Shown here piece by piece: positions 27,574 through 36,129 of a stretch of 64,000 nucleotides of DNA. The DNA comes from Phaeobacter inhibens DSM 16374 (GTDB lineage Bacteria; Pseudomonadota; Alphaproteobacteria; Rhodobacterales; Rhodobacteraceae), in NCBI RefSeq assembly GCF_000473105.1, contig NZ_KI421498.1, forward strand, positions 186,001-250,000. Direction: 5' to 3'. The notes beneath the pieces are model-generated. The model did no database searches. It had not been told where the DNA came from and saw nothing but the letters and a program-made list of their open reading frames with translations. The first letter of the stretch is position 1; each line of letters begins with the position of its first letter. A program made the translations under genes and the position numbers.

Positions 27574-28506
27574 ATGAATATGGAATATGTCACGCAAATT
27601 ACTGCCGCATTGCAAAATCTGGAGGGATTCGAAGGCCTTAACGCCCAGAAACTCGAGGTTCAGCGCCTGGGAGGTTTGACCAATCTTGTCTATCGTGTGG
27701 AATGCGGCCCGCAGATTGTGATCGTGCGTATTCCGGGGGAAGGAACGGAAGAATACATTGATCGTTCCGTGGAGATTCATAATGCTGAGGTGGCTGCGGA
27801 CGCCGGTGTCGGGCCATTGGTCTTATGGGCGGATCCTGAAACCGGGGTGATGATCAGCCAGTGCGTTCCAAATATCGCGACCATGACCCCGGAACTGTTT
27901 GCAACGCGCCGGGAGGCCCCGGCCCGGGCAGGGCGGGCGCTGCGAAGGCTGCATGACGCGCCTGCGCCTTTCAAATTTCGATTTGAGCTGTTCGCAATGA
28001 TCAACGGTTACATGAAGATCCTTGCGACAAAGGATGCGAGCCTCCCTGAAGGTTACGCAGAGGTTGTTGCTGAAGCCGCTCCCATCAGGGAGCTGTTGAG
28101 GAATAAGCCCGGCACGCTGGTGCCCAGCCATTGCGACCCGCTCTGTGAGAATTTTCTGGATGACGGGCGGCGGATGTGGATTGTTGATTTCGAATACTCA
28201 GGCATGAATGATGCACTTTGGGATTTGGGTGATCTGTCAGTCGAAGCGTGCATGACCACAGTCCAGGAGCAGGAAATGCTGACGGCCTATTTTGGCGCAC
28301 CGCCGAGTGCAGCACAATACGGGCGGATGGTCATCTATAAGGCGATGTGTGATTTGCTCTGGACGCTCTGGGGGCTGATCCAGAACGCCGACGGGAATCC
28401 AGCGGAGGATTTTTGGGCCTATGCCACACGTCGCTTCGACCGTTGCAAGGCCTTGATGCTGGGGCCCTCATTTGCCGAACATTTGGCGGCTGTTGCTGCT
28501 GAATAG
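27574..28506 (+). CDS. Choline/aminoglycoside-kinase-like phosphotransferase (copy 1)
   Basis: A 310-residue protein with a kinase-like fold. It has an N-terminal GGLTNLVYRVECG nucleotide-binding loop (about 32-45), the catalytic-loop region VPSHCDPLCENFLDDGRRMW (about 185), and the metal-binding IVDFEYSGMNDALWDLGDLS. In the catalytic loop the usual HND/HGD is HCD here; the paralogue at 38586 keeps HND. The family phosphorylates choline, ethanolamine or related amino alcohols. GAGGAGG precedes the ATG, 12 bp after the demethylase stop. The repeated pairing with a demethylase suggests the substrate carries an alcohol group. It may instead phosphorylate a different small metabolite. Confidence 0.82.
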   Translation: MNMEYVTQITAALQNLEGFEGLNAQKLEVQRLGGLTNLVYRVECGPQIVIVRIPGEGTEEYIDRSVEIHNAEVAADAGVGPLVLWADPETGVMISQCVPNIATMTPELFATRREAPARAGRALRRLHDAPAPFKFRFELFAMINGYMKILATKDASLPEGYAEVVAEAAPIRELLRNKPGTLVPSHCDPLCENFLDDGRRMWIVDFEYSGMNDALWDLGDLSVEACMTTVQEQEMLTAYFGAPPSAAQYGRMVIYKAMCDLLWTLWGLIQNADGNPAEDFWAYATRRFDRCKALMLGPSFAEHLAAVAAE

Positions 28507-28576
28507 TGGTATCGTTTCTGCCTGACACTTGCGGGCGGTGTTCCGCGCTGTACACGGGATTACTTGGGGGGAGCGT

Positions 28577-29184
28577 GTGATTGTCTTCGACTTCGACGGT
28601 GTGATTGCGGACTCGCTTAGAATGTGCGTGACAGCATGCGGTCGTGCTGCAAGGCGGCAGGGCTGCGAGCAGTCGCTCGCGGAAAATCCCTTTGCCAGTC
28701 TGAAACAGGTTAGTTTTGAAGGCTTGGCTATGAAACTGGGCTCCAGTCCCTGGCCTTTGCAGCGGATGCTTGTCGGTGTCTTGCTGATTGTGATGAGGTC
28801 GCACCGGTTTTTGAGAGTGTTCCCCAAACCTTGCAACGCGTCGCATCATTCAGTCCGATCATTATTCTGTCAGCCTCTGCACGGAGCAGCATAGAGCCCT
28901 TCCATTACTTCCACGGATGCGCAGCCCATGTCTCAGCGATACTCTCGCGGGATACAGCGGGTGGAAAGAGTGAGAAACTGAAAATCCTGCAGAACAAGGC
29001 GACGAGCCCAGTCTGTTGCATCGTAGGAGATGGTATCAGCGACATGGAGGCCGCAAAACTGGCGAATATTCCAGCAACTGGTGTGGCCTGGGGGTGGCAG
29101 GCACCGGATCTGTTGCGTCACGCCGGTGCGTATTTTATTGCCGATACTCCTGCAGATATCATCCAGATCCTGAACTCTCTCTGA
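28577..29184 (+). pseudogene. HAD-superfamily phosphatase, disrupted by a frameshift
   Basis: The first part reads VIVFDFDGVIADSLRMC, the HAD motif I with its nucleophile aspartates, and continues to about 28738 (EGLAMKL). From there the protein-like sequence continues in another frame (LQSLAFAADACRCLADC and so on) through SPIIILSASARSS (motif II) to CCIVGDGISDMEAAKLANI (motif IV) and a stop at 29184. A single-base loss near 28736-28742 would explain the shift. All HAD motifs survive, so the mutation is recent, or it is a sequencing error. The likely start is GTG 28577 after GGGGGGAG. It is the last gene of the demethylase-kinase operon. Confidence 0.7.
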
Positions 29185-29290
29185 TCAATATTCCGATCCG
29201 GATTAACGCGCCTATGCGGAATGGCGCCAGGATCTTGGTTCATTTGCCGGTTTTCTCTGCAGGCGCTTTGATCTGCTTCGCAATGATATA

Positions 29291-29322
29291 GCGCCTCCTG
29301 CGGATAGCCCTGCTGGAGGCGT
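29291..29322. terminator. Possible terminator between convergent operons
   Basis: CGCCTCC (29292-29298) pairs with GGAGGCG (29315-29321) around a 16-base loop, between the convergent HAD remnant and alcohol dehydrogenase genes. There is no clear T-run on either strand, so efficiency is doubtful. Confidence 0.4.
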
Positions 29323-29332
29323 TAGAGATAAC

Positions 29333-30478
29333 CTAGAGGGTATTCATAAACAGCTGGGTTAGGTTTGCTTGGTCCAGGACGACCGGGTTTCCGCCGCAGG
29401 AAGGGTCGATGAGGGCGCCTTTGACGAGTTCTGGAATGGCGGCTTCGGTGACGCCCAGTTCGGACAATCCGCGTGGGATGCCGAGGCTGTCGTTCAGCTC
29501 CTGCACATAGGCGCAGACGCCCTCAAAGCCGCCGTCGATGCCCAGATAATCTGCGGCGGTCTTGAAGCGGTCGGCGATCTCCGGTGCGTTGAAGGCCAGC
29601 ACCGCGGGCATGCAGACGGCGTTGGTGGTGCCGTGGTGGGTGTTGAAGAGCGCCCCGATCGGGTGGCTCATGGCGTGGATCGCGCCCAGCCCTTTCTGGA
29701 AGGCGGTGGCGCCCATGGCGGCGGCCGACATCATCTGCGCGCGGGCCTCAATGTCGGTGCCATCAGCATAGGCGCGCGGCAGGTACTCCTTCACCAGGCG
29801 CATGCCCTCCAGCGCGATACCCTGGGACATCGGGTGGTAATGGGGCGAGGAGAACGCCTCGACACAATGCGCAAAGGCATCCAGACCGGTGCCTGCGGTG
29901 ATGAACTTCGGCATGCCGACGGTCAGTTCGGGGTCGCAGATCACCACGGTGGGCAGCACCTTGGGGTGAAAGATGATCTTTTTCTGATGGGTCACGCTGT
30001 CGGTGATCACAGAGGCGCGGCCCACTTCGGAACCGGTCCCAGCCGTGGTCGGCACCGCGATGATCGGCGCGATGGCATCGGCATCGGCGCGAGTCCACCA
30101 GTCGCCGATATCCTCAAAATCCCACACCGGCCGGGTCTGGCCGCACATGAAGGCAACCATCTTGCCCAGATCCAGCCCCGAGCCGCCGCCAAAGGCAATC
30201 ACCCCGTCGTGATCGCCTGCCTTATAGGCGGCAACACCGGCTTCGAGGTTTTTCTCGTTCGGGTTGGGGTCAACCTCGCAGAACATCGCCCGACCAAGGC
30301 CCGCGGCCTCCAGGATGTCGAGGGTGGACTGGGTGACCGGCAGATCGGCCAGCCCCTTGTCCGTGACCAGCAGCGGTTTTTTCATGCCCGCTGTCGCGCA
30401 GGCCTCGGCCAGTTCCCTGATCCGGCCAGCGCCAAACTTGATTGCGGTCGGATAGGACCAGTTTCCAACAAGAGTCAT
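29333..30478 (-). CDS. Iron-containing alcohol dehydrogenase
   Basis: A 381-residue group III alcohol dehydrogenase. It has the NAD-binding GVIAFGGGSGLDLGK motif (about 90-105), PTTAGTGSEVGRAS near 143, and metal ligands in TGLDAFAHCVEAF (about 195) and GAIHAMSHPIGALFNTHHG (about 265-280). It oxidises an alcohol to an aldehyde with NAD(P)+ in the cytoplasm. It is the last gene of the long - strand operon, directly after an aldehyde dehydrogenase, so the pair probably turns an alcohol into an acid. The substrate may be a gamma-glutamylated amino alcohol made by the GlnT-like ligase two genes upstream; this is inferred. AGGAA precedes the ATG. Confidence 0.9.
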   Translation of the reverse strand: MTLVGNWSYPTAIKFGAGRIRELAEACATAGMKKPLLVTDKGLADLPVTQSTLDILEAAGLGRAMFCEVDPNPNEKNLEAGVAAYKAGDHDGVIAFGGGSGLDLGKMVAFMCGQTRPVWDFEDIGDWWTRADADAIAPIIAVPTTAGTGSEVGRASVITDSVTHQKKIIFHPKVLPTVVICDPELTVGMPKFITAGTGLDAFAHCVEAFSSPHYHPMSQGIALEGMRLVKEYLPRAYADGTDIEARAQMMSAAAMGATAFQKGLGAIHAMSHPIGALFNTHHGTTNAVCMPAVLAFNAPEIADRFKTAADYLGIDGGFEGVCAYVQELNDSLGIPRGLSELGVTEAAIPELVKGALIDPSCGGNPVVLDQANLTQLFMNTL

Positions 30479-30500
30479 AGGTGTGTTCCTGTGATGAAGC

Positions 30501-30565
30501 CGGGGAGGGGGCGCTGCCCCCGCTTGCCCTGCGGCAAGCCCCCCGGAGTATTTCGGGAAAGATGA
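30501..30565 (+). repeat. Intergenic repeat element, copy 2
   Basis: It shares the GGGGCGCTGC arm with copy 1, has CTTGCC/GGCAAG self-complementary arms, and ends with the core GGAGTATTT-CGG-GAAAGATGA (30544-30565). It lies between the alcohol and aldehyde dehydrogenase genes, inverted relative to copy 3 on the other side of the aldehyde dehydrogenase gene. Confidence 0.65.
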
Positions 30566-30571
30566 CGGGGC

Positions 30572-31954
30572 TCAGCCCGTGACCTTTTTCAGGTGATAGG
30601 ATTTCGGGCGGGTGAGGTTGTGATAGCCGATGACTGACAGGCCTCCCCCGCGGCCGGTGTTCTTGCAGCCGGTCCAGCACAGGCCCGGATCCAGATAATC
30701 GGCGCGGTTCATGAACACGGTGCCGGTTTCGATCTGATCGCCAACACGGGTCGCGCGCTCTACATCCCCGGTCCAGAGCGAGGCGGTGAGGCCAAATTCG
30801 CTGTCATTCATCAGGTCGATGGCTTCGGCGTCAGAGGAGACTTTCATGATGCCCACCACGGGGCCAAAGCTTTCGTCACGCATCACCCGCATGTCATGGG
30901 TCACATTGGTCAGGATCTGCGGTGTGAGATAGGCGCCCCCGTCATCTTCGGCAAAAGCCGCGATATGGGCCACAGCCCCCGCCGCAACCGCCTCGGCGAT
31001 CTGGCTGCGCACCTCAGCTGCAAAGCGTACGTTCGCCATCGGGCCGATGGTGGTTTCTGCCTCCAGCGGATTGCCCAGTTTGTAGGTGTTGACGATGGCC
31101 ACAGCCTTTTCGACGAAGGCGTCGTAAAGGCTCTCATGGACATAGATCCGCTCAATACCGCAGCAGCACTGGCCAGCGTTGAACATGGCGCCGTCGATCA
31201 GCGTGTCCACCGCCGCATCAAGATCGGCGTCTTCCATCACATAACCCGGATCCTTGCCGCCCAGCTCGGTGCCGACGCCGGTAAAGGTGCCTGCAGCCGC
31301 GCGCTCCATCGCCTGACCGCCACCGACGGAACCTGTGAAGTTCACGAAGTCGAAGGCGCGGTCTGCGATCAGTGCTGATGTGGTGTCATGGTCGAGGAAC
31401 ATATTCTGGAACACATCTGCCGGAATGCCCGCCGACTGGAAGGCCTGCGCCATGCGCTCGCCCACCAGCAGGGTCTGGGTGGCATGTTTCAGCACCACGG
31501 TATTGCCCGCAATCAGGGCAGGAGCCACGGTGTTGATGGCGGTCATATAGGGGTAGTTCCAGGGCGCCACCACCAACACCACGCCATGAGGGACATGTTT
31601 GATGTAGCGCTTGAAGGTTGCGTCTTCGCCGACCTGGATATCGGCCAGCGCCTCGGCGGCGATCTGCGCCATATGGCTGGCGCGCTCGTTGAAGCCGCCA
31701 AATTCGCCGCCATAACGCACCGGGCGCCCCATCATATGGGCCAGTTCCGGCACAATATCGTCGTTCATCGCGCCAACAGCCGCCACACCGGCCATCACCA
31801 GGTCAACCCGCTCCTGCAGGGGGCGCGCGGCCCAGGCGGCCTGGGCCGCGCGGGCTGCGGTCACGCGCTCCGCTGCGGCCTCCGGTGGCAGCGTCTCACG
31901 CTCGGCATAGACCGATCCGTCGATCGGTGAGATACATTTCAGGGTCTGGCCCAT
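30572..31954 (-). CDS. NAD-dependent aldehyde dehydrogenase
   Basis: A 460-residue aldehyde dehydrogenase with the catalytic glutamate in GVGTELGGKDPGYV (about 235) and the catalytic cysteine in FNAGQCCCGIERIYV (about 270), preceded by the NFTGSVGGGQ cofactor loop. It oxidises an aldehyde to a carboxylate. The ATG at 31954 is preferred because AGGAAG lies six bases upstream. The frame is open further upstream, but that part is translated repeat element. It lies between the gamma-glutamyl ligase and alcohol dehydrogenase genes, which suggests action on an aldehyde derived from an amino alcohol or amine. The gene is flanked by inverted copies of the intergenic repeat. Confidence 0.9.
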   Translation of the reverse strand: MGQTLKCISPIDGSVYAERETLPPEAAAERVTAARAAQAAWAARPLQERVDLVMAGVAAVGAMNDDIVPELAHMMGRPVRYGGEFGGFNERASHMAQIAAEALADIQVGEDATFKRYIKHVPHGVVLVVAPWNYPYMTAINTVAPALIAGNTVVLKHATQTLLVGERMAQAFQSAGIPADVFQNMFLDHDTTSALIADRAFDFVNFTGSVGGGQAMERAAAGTFTGVGTELGGKDPGYVMEDADLDAAVDTLIDGAMFNAGQCCCGIERIYVHESLYDAFVEKAVAIVNTYKLGNPLEAETTIGPMANVRFAAEVRSQIAEAVAAGAVAHIAAFAEDDGGAYLTPQILTNVTHDMRVMRDESFGPVVGIMKVSSDAEAIDLMNDSEFGLTASLWTGDVERATRVGDQIETGTVFMNRADYLDPGLCWTGCKNTGRGGGLSVIGYHNLTRPKSYHLKKVTG

Positions 31955-31995
31955 GGTCTTCCTCATGTGGTTTGACGGAGGCCACGCCCCCGTCG

Positions 31996-32036
31996 TCATC
32001 TTTCCAAAAATACTCTCGCCGAAGGCTCTGCGCGCC
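31996..32036 (-). repeat. Intergenic repeat element, copy 3
   Basis: Read on the - strand, GGCGAGAGTATTTTTGGAAAGATGA contains the GAGTATTT-N3-GAAAGATGA-type core (31996-32020). The GC-rich arm is short and differs from copies 1 and 2. It lies between the ligase stop and the aldehyde dehydrogenase start. Confidence 0.6.
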
Positions 32037-33398
32037 TCAGGCGCGCTCAAACCCGCGGGCAATCTCGTAATCGGTCACGATCCGCTCGAAATCCTCGATT
32101 TCCACTTCGGCAGCGCGCACGTAGTGGTCAACCACCGCATCACCCATGGCGGCCCGCAACATGGCCGAGCTTTTGAGTGCCGTCGCCGCATCCCGCAGGG
32201 TGCCGGGGATCATGCCGGTGTCGCCCTGATAGACATCGCCCGTGGTGGGCGCCTGCAGCTCAAGCCCTTCCTCGATGCCTGCAATGCCCGCAGCCAGCAT
32301 GCCTGCGATGGCCAGATAGGGGTTCATGTCCGAGCCCGGAATACGGCATTCGACGCGGATGGCCTTGCTGCCGACACCACAGAGACGATAGCCTGCGGTG
32401 CGGTTGTCCACCGACCAGATGATGCGGGTGGGGGCAAAGGTGCCCTTCATGAAGCGTTTGTAACTGTTGATATAGGGCGCCATGAAGGCGGTGTAATCCG
32501 GCGCGTATTTCAGCAGGCCACCCATGTAGGCCTTCATCAGCGGCGACATGCCCAGCTCATCCGACGGGTCATGAAACGCGGGCTTGCCGTCCTGCCACAG
32601 CGACTGATGCACATGAGAGGAGGAGCCGACTTTCTCGTGGCTCCATTTCGGCAGGAAGGTCACCGCATGGCCCTGTTGCTGGGCGATTTCCTTCACCGCA
32701 TGTTTGGCGATGGTGTGATAGGCGGCCGTGTCCATCGCGGCGGCGTATTTGATGTTCAGCTCTTCCTGACCGGTCTCGGCCTCGCCTTTGGAATTCTCAA
32801 TCGGCAGGCCCGCATCCCACAGGTGGTTGCGGATCGGGCGCAGCACGTGCTCCTCGCGGGAGGTCTGCAGGATGCTGTAGTCCTCATTATAGCCCGAGAT
32901 CGGCTCCAGATCGCGGAAGCCTGATTTGCGGATCGCATCGAAGCTCTTCTCGAAGAGGAAAAACTCCAGCTCGGTGGCGCACATCGCGTCAAAACCCATC
33001 TCTTTGAGACGGTTCACCTGACGTTTGAGGATGGCGCGCGGCGAATGCGGCACCTCTTCGTGGCTGTGGTGATCCAGTACGTCACAGAGCACCATCACCG
33101 TGCCTTCGAGCCAGGGCACCGGGCGCAAGGTTGCGAGGTCCGGCTTCATCACGTAATCGCCGTAGCCGTTTTCCCAGCTGGTCGAGGCATAGCCATCCGG
33201 TGTCGCCATCGCCAGATCGGTGGCCAGAAGATAGTTGCAGCAATGAGTCTCTTCCCAAGCGCCATTCACAAAATGCTTGGCGTGAAAACGCTTGCCCATC
33301 AGCCGCCCCTGCATGTCCACAAGGCACACAAGAACTGTGTCAACCGTGCCGTCGGCAACCTGGTCCTTAAGAGTGTCGAAGGAAAGCTGTTCGGTCAC
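32037..33398 (-). CDS. Glutamine synthetase-family gamma-glutamyl amine ligase (GlnT/GMAS/IpuC type)
   Basis: A 453-residue member of the glutamine synthetase superfamily. Metal and glutamate-site motifs include CATELEFFLFEKSFD (about 135), GQEELNIKYAA (about 205), SSSHVHQSLW (about 260) and the nucleotide-site region RIIWSVDNRTAGYRL with VECRIPGSDMNPYLA. The chain is close to gamma-glutamylmethylamide and gamma-glutamyl-alkanolamine ligases rather than housekeeping GlnA. It should couple glutamate to an amine with ATP. Its GTG start overlaps the stop of the amidohydrolase-like gene upstream. Downstream alcohol and aldehyde dehydrogenases suggest the amine is an alkanolamine, processed as its gamma-glutamyl derivative. 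The exact amine is unknown. Confidence 0.85.
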   Translation of the reverse strand: MTEQLSFDTLKDQVADGTVDTVLVCLVDMQGRLMGKRFHAKHFVNGAWEETHCCNYLLATDLAMATPDGYASTSWENGYGDYVMKPDLATLRPVPWLEGTVMVLCDVLDHHSHEEVPHSPRAILKRQVNRLKEMGFDAMCATELEFFLFEKSFDAIRKSGFRDLEPISGYNEDYSILQTSREEHVLRPIRNHLWDAGLPIENSKGEAETGQEELNIKYAAAMDTAAYHTIAKHAVKEIAQQQGHAVTFLPKWSHEKVGSSSHVHQSLWQDGKPAFHDPSDELGMSPLMKAYMGGLLKYAPDYTAFMAPYINSYKRFMKGTFAPTRIIWSVDNRTAGYRLCGVGSKAIRVECRIPGSDMNPYLAIAGMLAAGIAGIEEGLELQAPTTGDVYQGDTGMIPGTLRDAATALKSSAMLRAAMGDAVVDHYVRAAEVEIEDFERIVTDYEIARGFERA

Positions 33399-34147
33399 GA
33401 TGTTCTCTCCATGCTGTTCATATCCATCACTGCTGGTTCCAGAAGGAGCAGGATTTCACGCGCCCGTTCGGCGATGTCGTGCTCGCTGCGCATCAGGTCA
33501 CTGCGCACCTCAATCATCACATTTGGCAATCCGCGTGGCTGCGCATGGAGGCGCAACGTGTGGGTGACACCATCCCCTGGCCCGTAGGGCTCATTCCGCG
33601 CGACCTTGCGACCGGGCAGACGGCCTATATGCTCCAGCATCGCGTCCACCAGTCGGCTGTCGTCATCATGCAAAAGACCGATTTCCACCTCCCGCGGCTG
33701 GCCGAAGTAGACAGGGGTGAAGGAGTGAACGGTGACCAGTACTGTGTTCGAGCCGCGGGCGTCGAGGATCTGGGACACCGCAGCACAGAATGGGTCGTAG
33801 ACAGCAGTCGCGCGGGCCTGTCGGTCCGCAGGCGTCAGATCTCGGTTGCCGGGCACGTCGATGAGTTCCGAGCTTTCCGGCATGGCGCTTGTTGCCTCAG
33901 GCGGGCGGTTGCAGTCGTAGACCAGCCGTGACACGGTTGATGCCACAACTGGCGCGTCCAAGTCTGCGGACAACTTGAGAGAAAGATCCAAGGCGCCAGG
34001 GTCCCAAGCGGCATGGCTTTTCAGGTCGTCATGCGCCAGCCCGAGGTCATCATAGATCGCCGGGATGTACGCAGAAGCATGTTCACAAATAATCACAACA
34101 GGCCCCGCACCATCAGGATTGATGATTTGTAGAGGTTGCGGCATCAT
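33395..34147 (-). CDS. N-formylglutamate amidohydrolase-family protein
   Basis: A 250-residue zinc amidohydrolase-like protein with the family motifs VVIICEHASAYIP (about 18), a DPGALDLSLKLS region near 50, YDCNRPPEA near 80 and TVHSFTPVYF near 140. The family cleaves N-formylglutamate and related N-substituted glutamates. Next to a gamma-glutamyl ligase it might release the product from a glutamyl conjugate, or deformylate an intermediate; neither is proven. The ATG at 34147 is chosen because AGGAGG lies six bases upstream. The stop overlaps the next gene's GTG start. Confidence 0.8.
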   Translation of the reverse strand: MMPQPLQIINPDGAGPVVIICEHASAYIPAIYDDLGLAHDDLKSHAAWDPGALDLSLKLSADLDAPVVASTVSRLVYDCNRPPEATSAMPESSELIDVPGNRDLTPADRQARATAVYDPFCAAVSQILDARGSNTVLVTVHSFTPVYFGQPREVEIGLLHDDDSRLVDAMLEHIGRLPGRKVARNEPYGPGDGVTHTLRLHAQPRGLPNVMIEVRSDLMRSEHDIAERAREILLLLEPAVMDMNSMERTS

Positions 34148-34226
34148 AAATGGCCTCCTTTTCGGCACGACTTTGGGACGGGCGGCGGTGCCCGATCAAG
34201 TCTTTCAGACTGCGCGATGGCAAAGA

Positions 34227-35027
34227 TCAGCTGTTCAGAAGATCGACGAGAGTTGCATGAAGTTCCGGGGAGGCTGCGGACACAACCGCACCATCAGAGT
34301 CCAGCGTCAGCGTTTTACCCTGCCAGTCCGTCATCAGCCCACCTGCCGCTTCAATGACAGCTGAAACGGCCAGAAAGTCATAGGGTTTAAGATCATAATC
34401 GATCACCGCATCGACGTGGCCTGCCGCAAGAAGGGCATGGGGATAGCAATCGTAGCCGAAACGTCGTGTCTGCCCGGCCTGAAGCAGTCGGGTGGCGATG
34501 GCCGGGTGGTTTTCCAACAGTTTTTCACCCTCGTTGATGTAAAGAACCGCCGAGTTTAACTCGCGCTGGCCTGAAACCTGAATTGGAATTCCATTGCAAG
34601 TTGCGGGCACTCCGAGGCCCCCGCAATAGATTTCATTCAGTGCAGGCATGCTGATGGTGCCAGCCTGCAACTGGCCGTGACTGAGAAACGCAATCAGCAT
34701 GCCAAACAGCGGGTGGCCGGAAATGAAGGATCGGGTGCCATCAATAGGGTCGATGACCCAGAGATGATCCTTGCAGTCACCCTCGATCCCGGTTTCTTCG
34801 CCGAGGATCGCGTGATCCGGGTATCTGGCGGCAATCGCGGCCTTCAGTTCCCGCTCCACTGTCTGGTCGGCCAAGGTAACCGGGCTGAGGTCTGCCTTGA
34901 AATCAACGGCGGTACCTTGCCGGAAGAACGACAGCGCGGTTGATGCGGACAATTCCGCCCAAGCCACGCAGTCTTGCAAGATCTTTTCTGTAGCAGGCCG
35001 TTCGGGGGTAGAGGAGGTCATTGTCAT
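34227..35027 (-). CDS. Inositol monophosphatase-family phosphatase (HisN-like)
   Basis: A 266-residue protein with the Mg-dependent phosphatase motifs HAILGEETG (about 72), WVIDPIDGTRSFISGHP (about 90) and the C-terminal YDLKPYDFLAVSAVIEAAGG. The family hydrolyses inositol phosphate, histidinol phosphate and similar small phosphate esters. The ATG at 35027 follows CGGAAC; longer starts would run into the upstream regulator. Alongside two kinase-like genes and a HAD phosphatase in the same region, it may act on a phosphorylated amino alcohol. It lies 22 bp after the AraC-type regulator gene. Confidence 0.85.
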   Translation of the reverse strand: MTMTSSTPERPATEKILQDCVAWAELSASTALSFFRQGTAVDFKADLSPVTLADQTVERELKAAIAARYPDHAILGEETGIEGDCKDHLWVIDPIDGTRSFISGHPLFGMLIAFLSHGQLQAGTISMPALNEIYCGGLGVPATCNGIPIQVSGQRELNSAVLYINEGEKLLENHPAIATRLLQAGQTRRFGYDCYPHALLAAGHVDAVIDYDLKPYDFLAVSAVIEAAGGLMTDWQGKTLTLDSDGAVVSAASPELHATLVDLLNS

Positions 35028-35049
35028 GAGAGTATGTTCCGTGATCGCA

Positions 35050-36102
35050 TCAGGATTTTTGCCTGGCCTTGGCGCCGTTAAGGGACTTGCGCAGAGCGTT
35101 TGGAGTGGTGCCGTATACTTGCTGAAAGGCGGAGGCGAAGCTGGCGCTGGTGGAAAAACCGGCTGCGATTGCCACGTCAATCAGGGTCATATTGGTTCTC
35201 AGCAAAAGTCTGCGGGCATGATCAAGCCGCATCTGCCGGTAGTAGGTGCAGGGCGTTGTGCCGCAGTGCTGCTTGAAGTGCCGTTCAATACGGCGAGACG
35301 GCGACCCCAGAATACGGGACACCTCCGCCATCGGGAGCGGATTTTCCAAATGGCGTTGAAACAGCGTGATTGCTTCGTTGACGAGCGCAGAACCGGAGAC
35401 TGCAGCATGGAGAACTTCACCAGTCTGGGTGCTGTGGGGGTCGCTCAGGCGGGTGTGGATGAAGGTCTGAGCCAGTCGGGTGGCGGTCGGTTTTCCGTAG
35501 ATTTCGGTCACGACATGAAGAGCCAGATCCAGTGCGCCGGTTTTCCCGCAGGACGACCAGTCGCCGTCGTTGACCGCGCAGACCTGATCCGTCGGGGCCA
35601 GTGTGCTCATTAGACCGTTGAACAGTTCTCGGTTTTGCCAGTGAACCGCGCAGCGACTGCTTTCGAAGACGCCGTCCTTCGCCAGAGTCAGCGCCGCGCC
35701 GCCAACCGCAGCCACCTGACAGCCACTGCGACGCAGAAGCTGCAGCGCCGCCCTGAAATGCTGGTTCCGGCCGACGCTGAATTTGTGGCCACCGAATATC
35801 ACGAGATAGTCCAACTCTCTCAGCGCATCGGCCAGGGGGCTGGTCTTTACCGCCGCGTTACAACTGCCCTGCACAAAACCGCCGTTGCTGGACAATACGT
35901 TAACTTTCAGGCTTTGCCCGCAAGTGTCGCCAGCGTCATGCAGGGCTGACGCAAACAGGGCATACTCCTCCATCGGGAAACCGGAAAACACGTAGAGCCC
36001 GACGCGTGCAGTGTAACCCGGCGTTGCTGCGATGGCACGCACGGCCCTCCGGACCGGCGCAGGGTCGCGAAAATTGCTCTGTTCCAAGTGGTGCATCATC
36101 AT
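35050..36102 (-). CDS. GlxA-type AraC-family regulator (GbdR/CdhR-like architecture)
   Basis: A 350-residue regulator. The first 190 residues form a DJ-1/PfpI-like ligand domain (VGLYVFSGFPMEEYALFASA, then LDYLVIFGGHKF and AVGGAALTLAKDG). The C-terminal 100 residues are an AraC DNA-binding domain (PMAEVSRILGSPSRRIERHF, AIAAGFSTSASFASAFQQVYG). Regulators of this build include GbdR and CdhR, which activate glycine betaine and carnitine catabolism, so it supports an osmolyte-like or quaternary amine substrate. Three in-frame ATGs (36102, 36099, 36096) follow AGGGAA; the last two have better spacing. It sits between the demethylase and phosphatase genes of the - strand operon. Confidence 0.87.
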   Translation of the reverse strand: MMMHHLEQSNFRDPAPVRRAVRAIAATPGYTARVGLYVFSGFPMEEYALFASALHDAGDTCGQSLKVNVLSSNGGFVQGSCNAAVKTSPLADALRELDYLVIFGGHKFSVGRNQHFRAALQLLRRSGCQVAAVGGAALTLAKDGVFESSRCAVHWQNRELFNGLMSTLAPTDQVCAVNDGDWSSCGKTGALDLALHVVTEIYGKPTATRLAQTFIHTRLSDPHSTQTGEVLHAAVSGSALVNEAITLFQRHLENPLPMAEVSRILGSPSRRIERHFKQHCGTTPCTYYRQMRLDHARRLLLRTNMTLIDVAIAAGFSTSASFASAFQQVYGTTPNALRKSLNGAKARQKS

Positions 36103-36129
36103 ATTCCCTGGTGATGGACGAGCGGCGCT

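Noticed and set aside
28730-28745. Programmed -1 frameshifting in the HAD gene.
   Set aside because: There is no X-XXY-YYZ slippery heptamer at the junction, so a simple base loss or a sequence error is more likely.
29369-30565. A 398-codon open frame on the + strand.
   Set aside because: It lies antisense to the iron alcohol dehydrogenase gene and runs into the intergenic repeat. Its sequence is Gly/His/Arg-rich without domain motifs.
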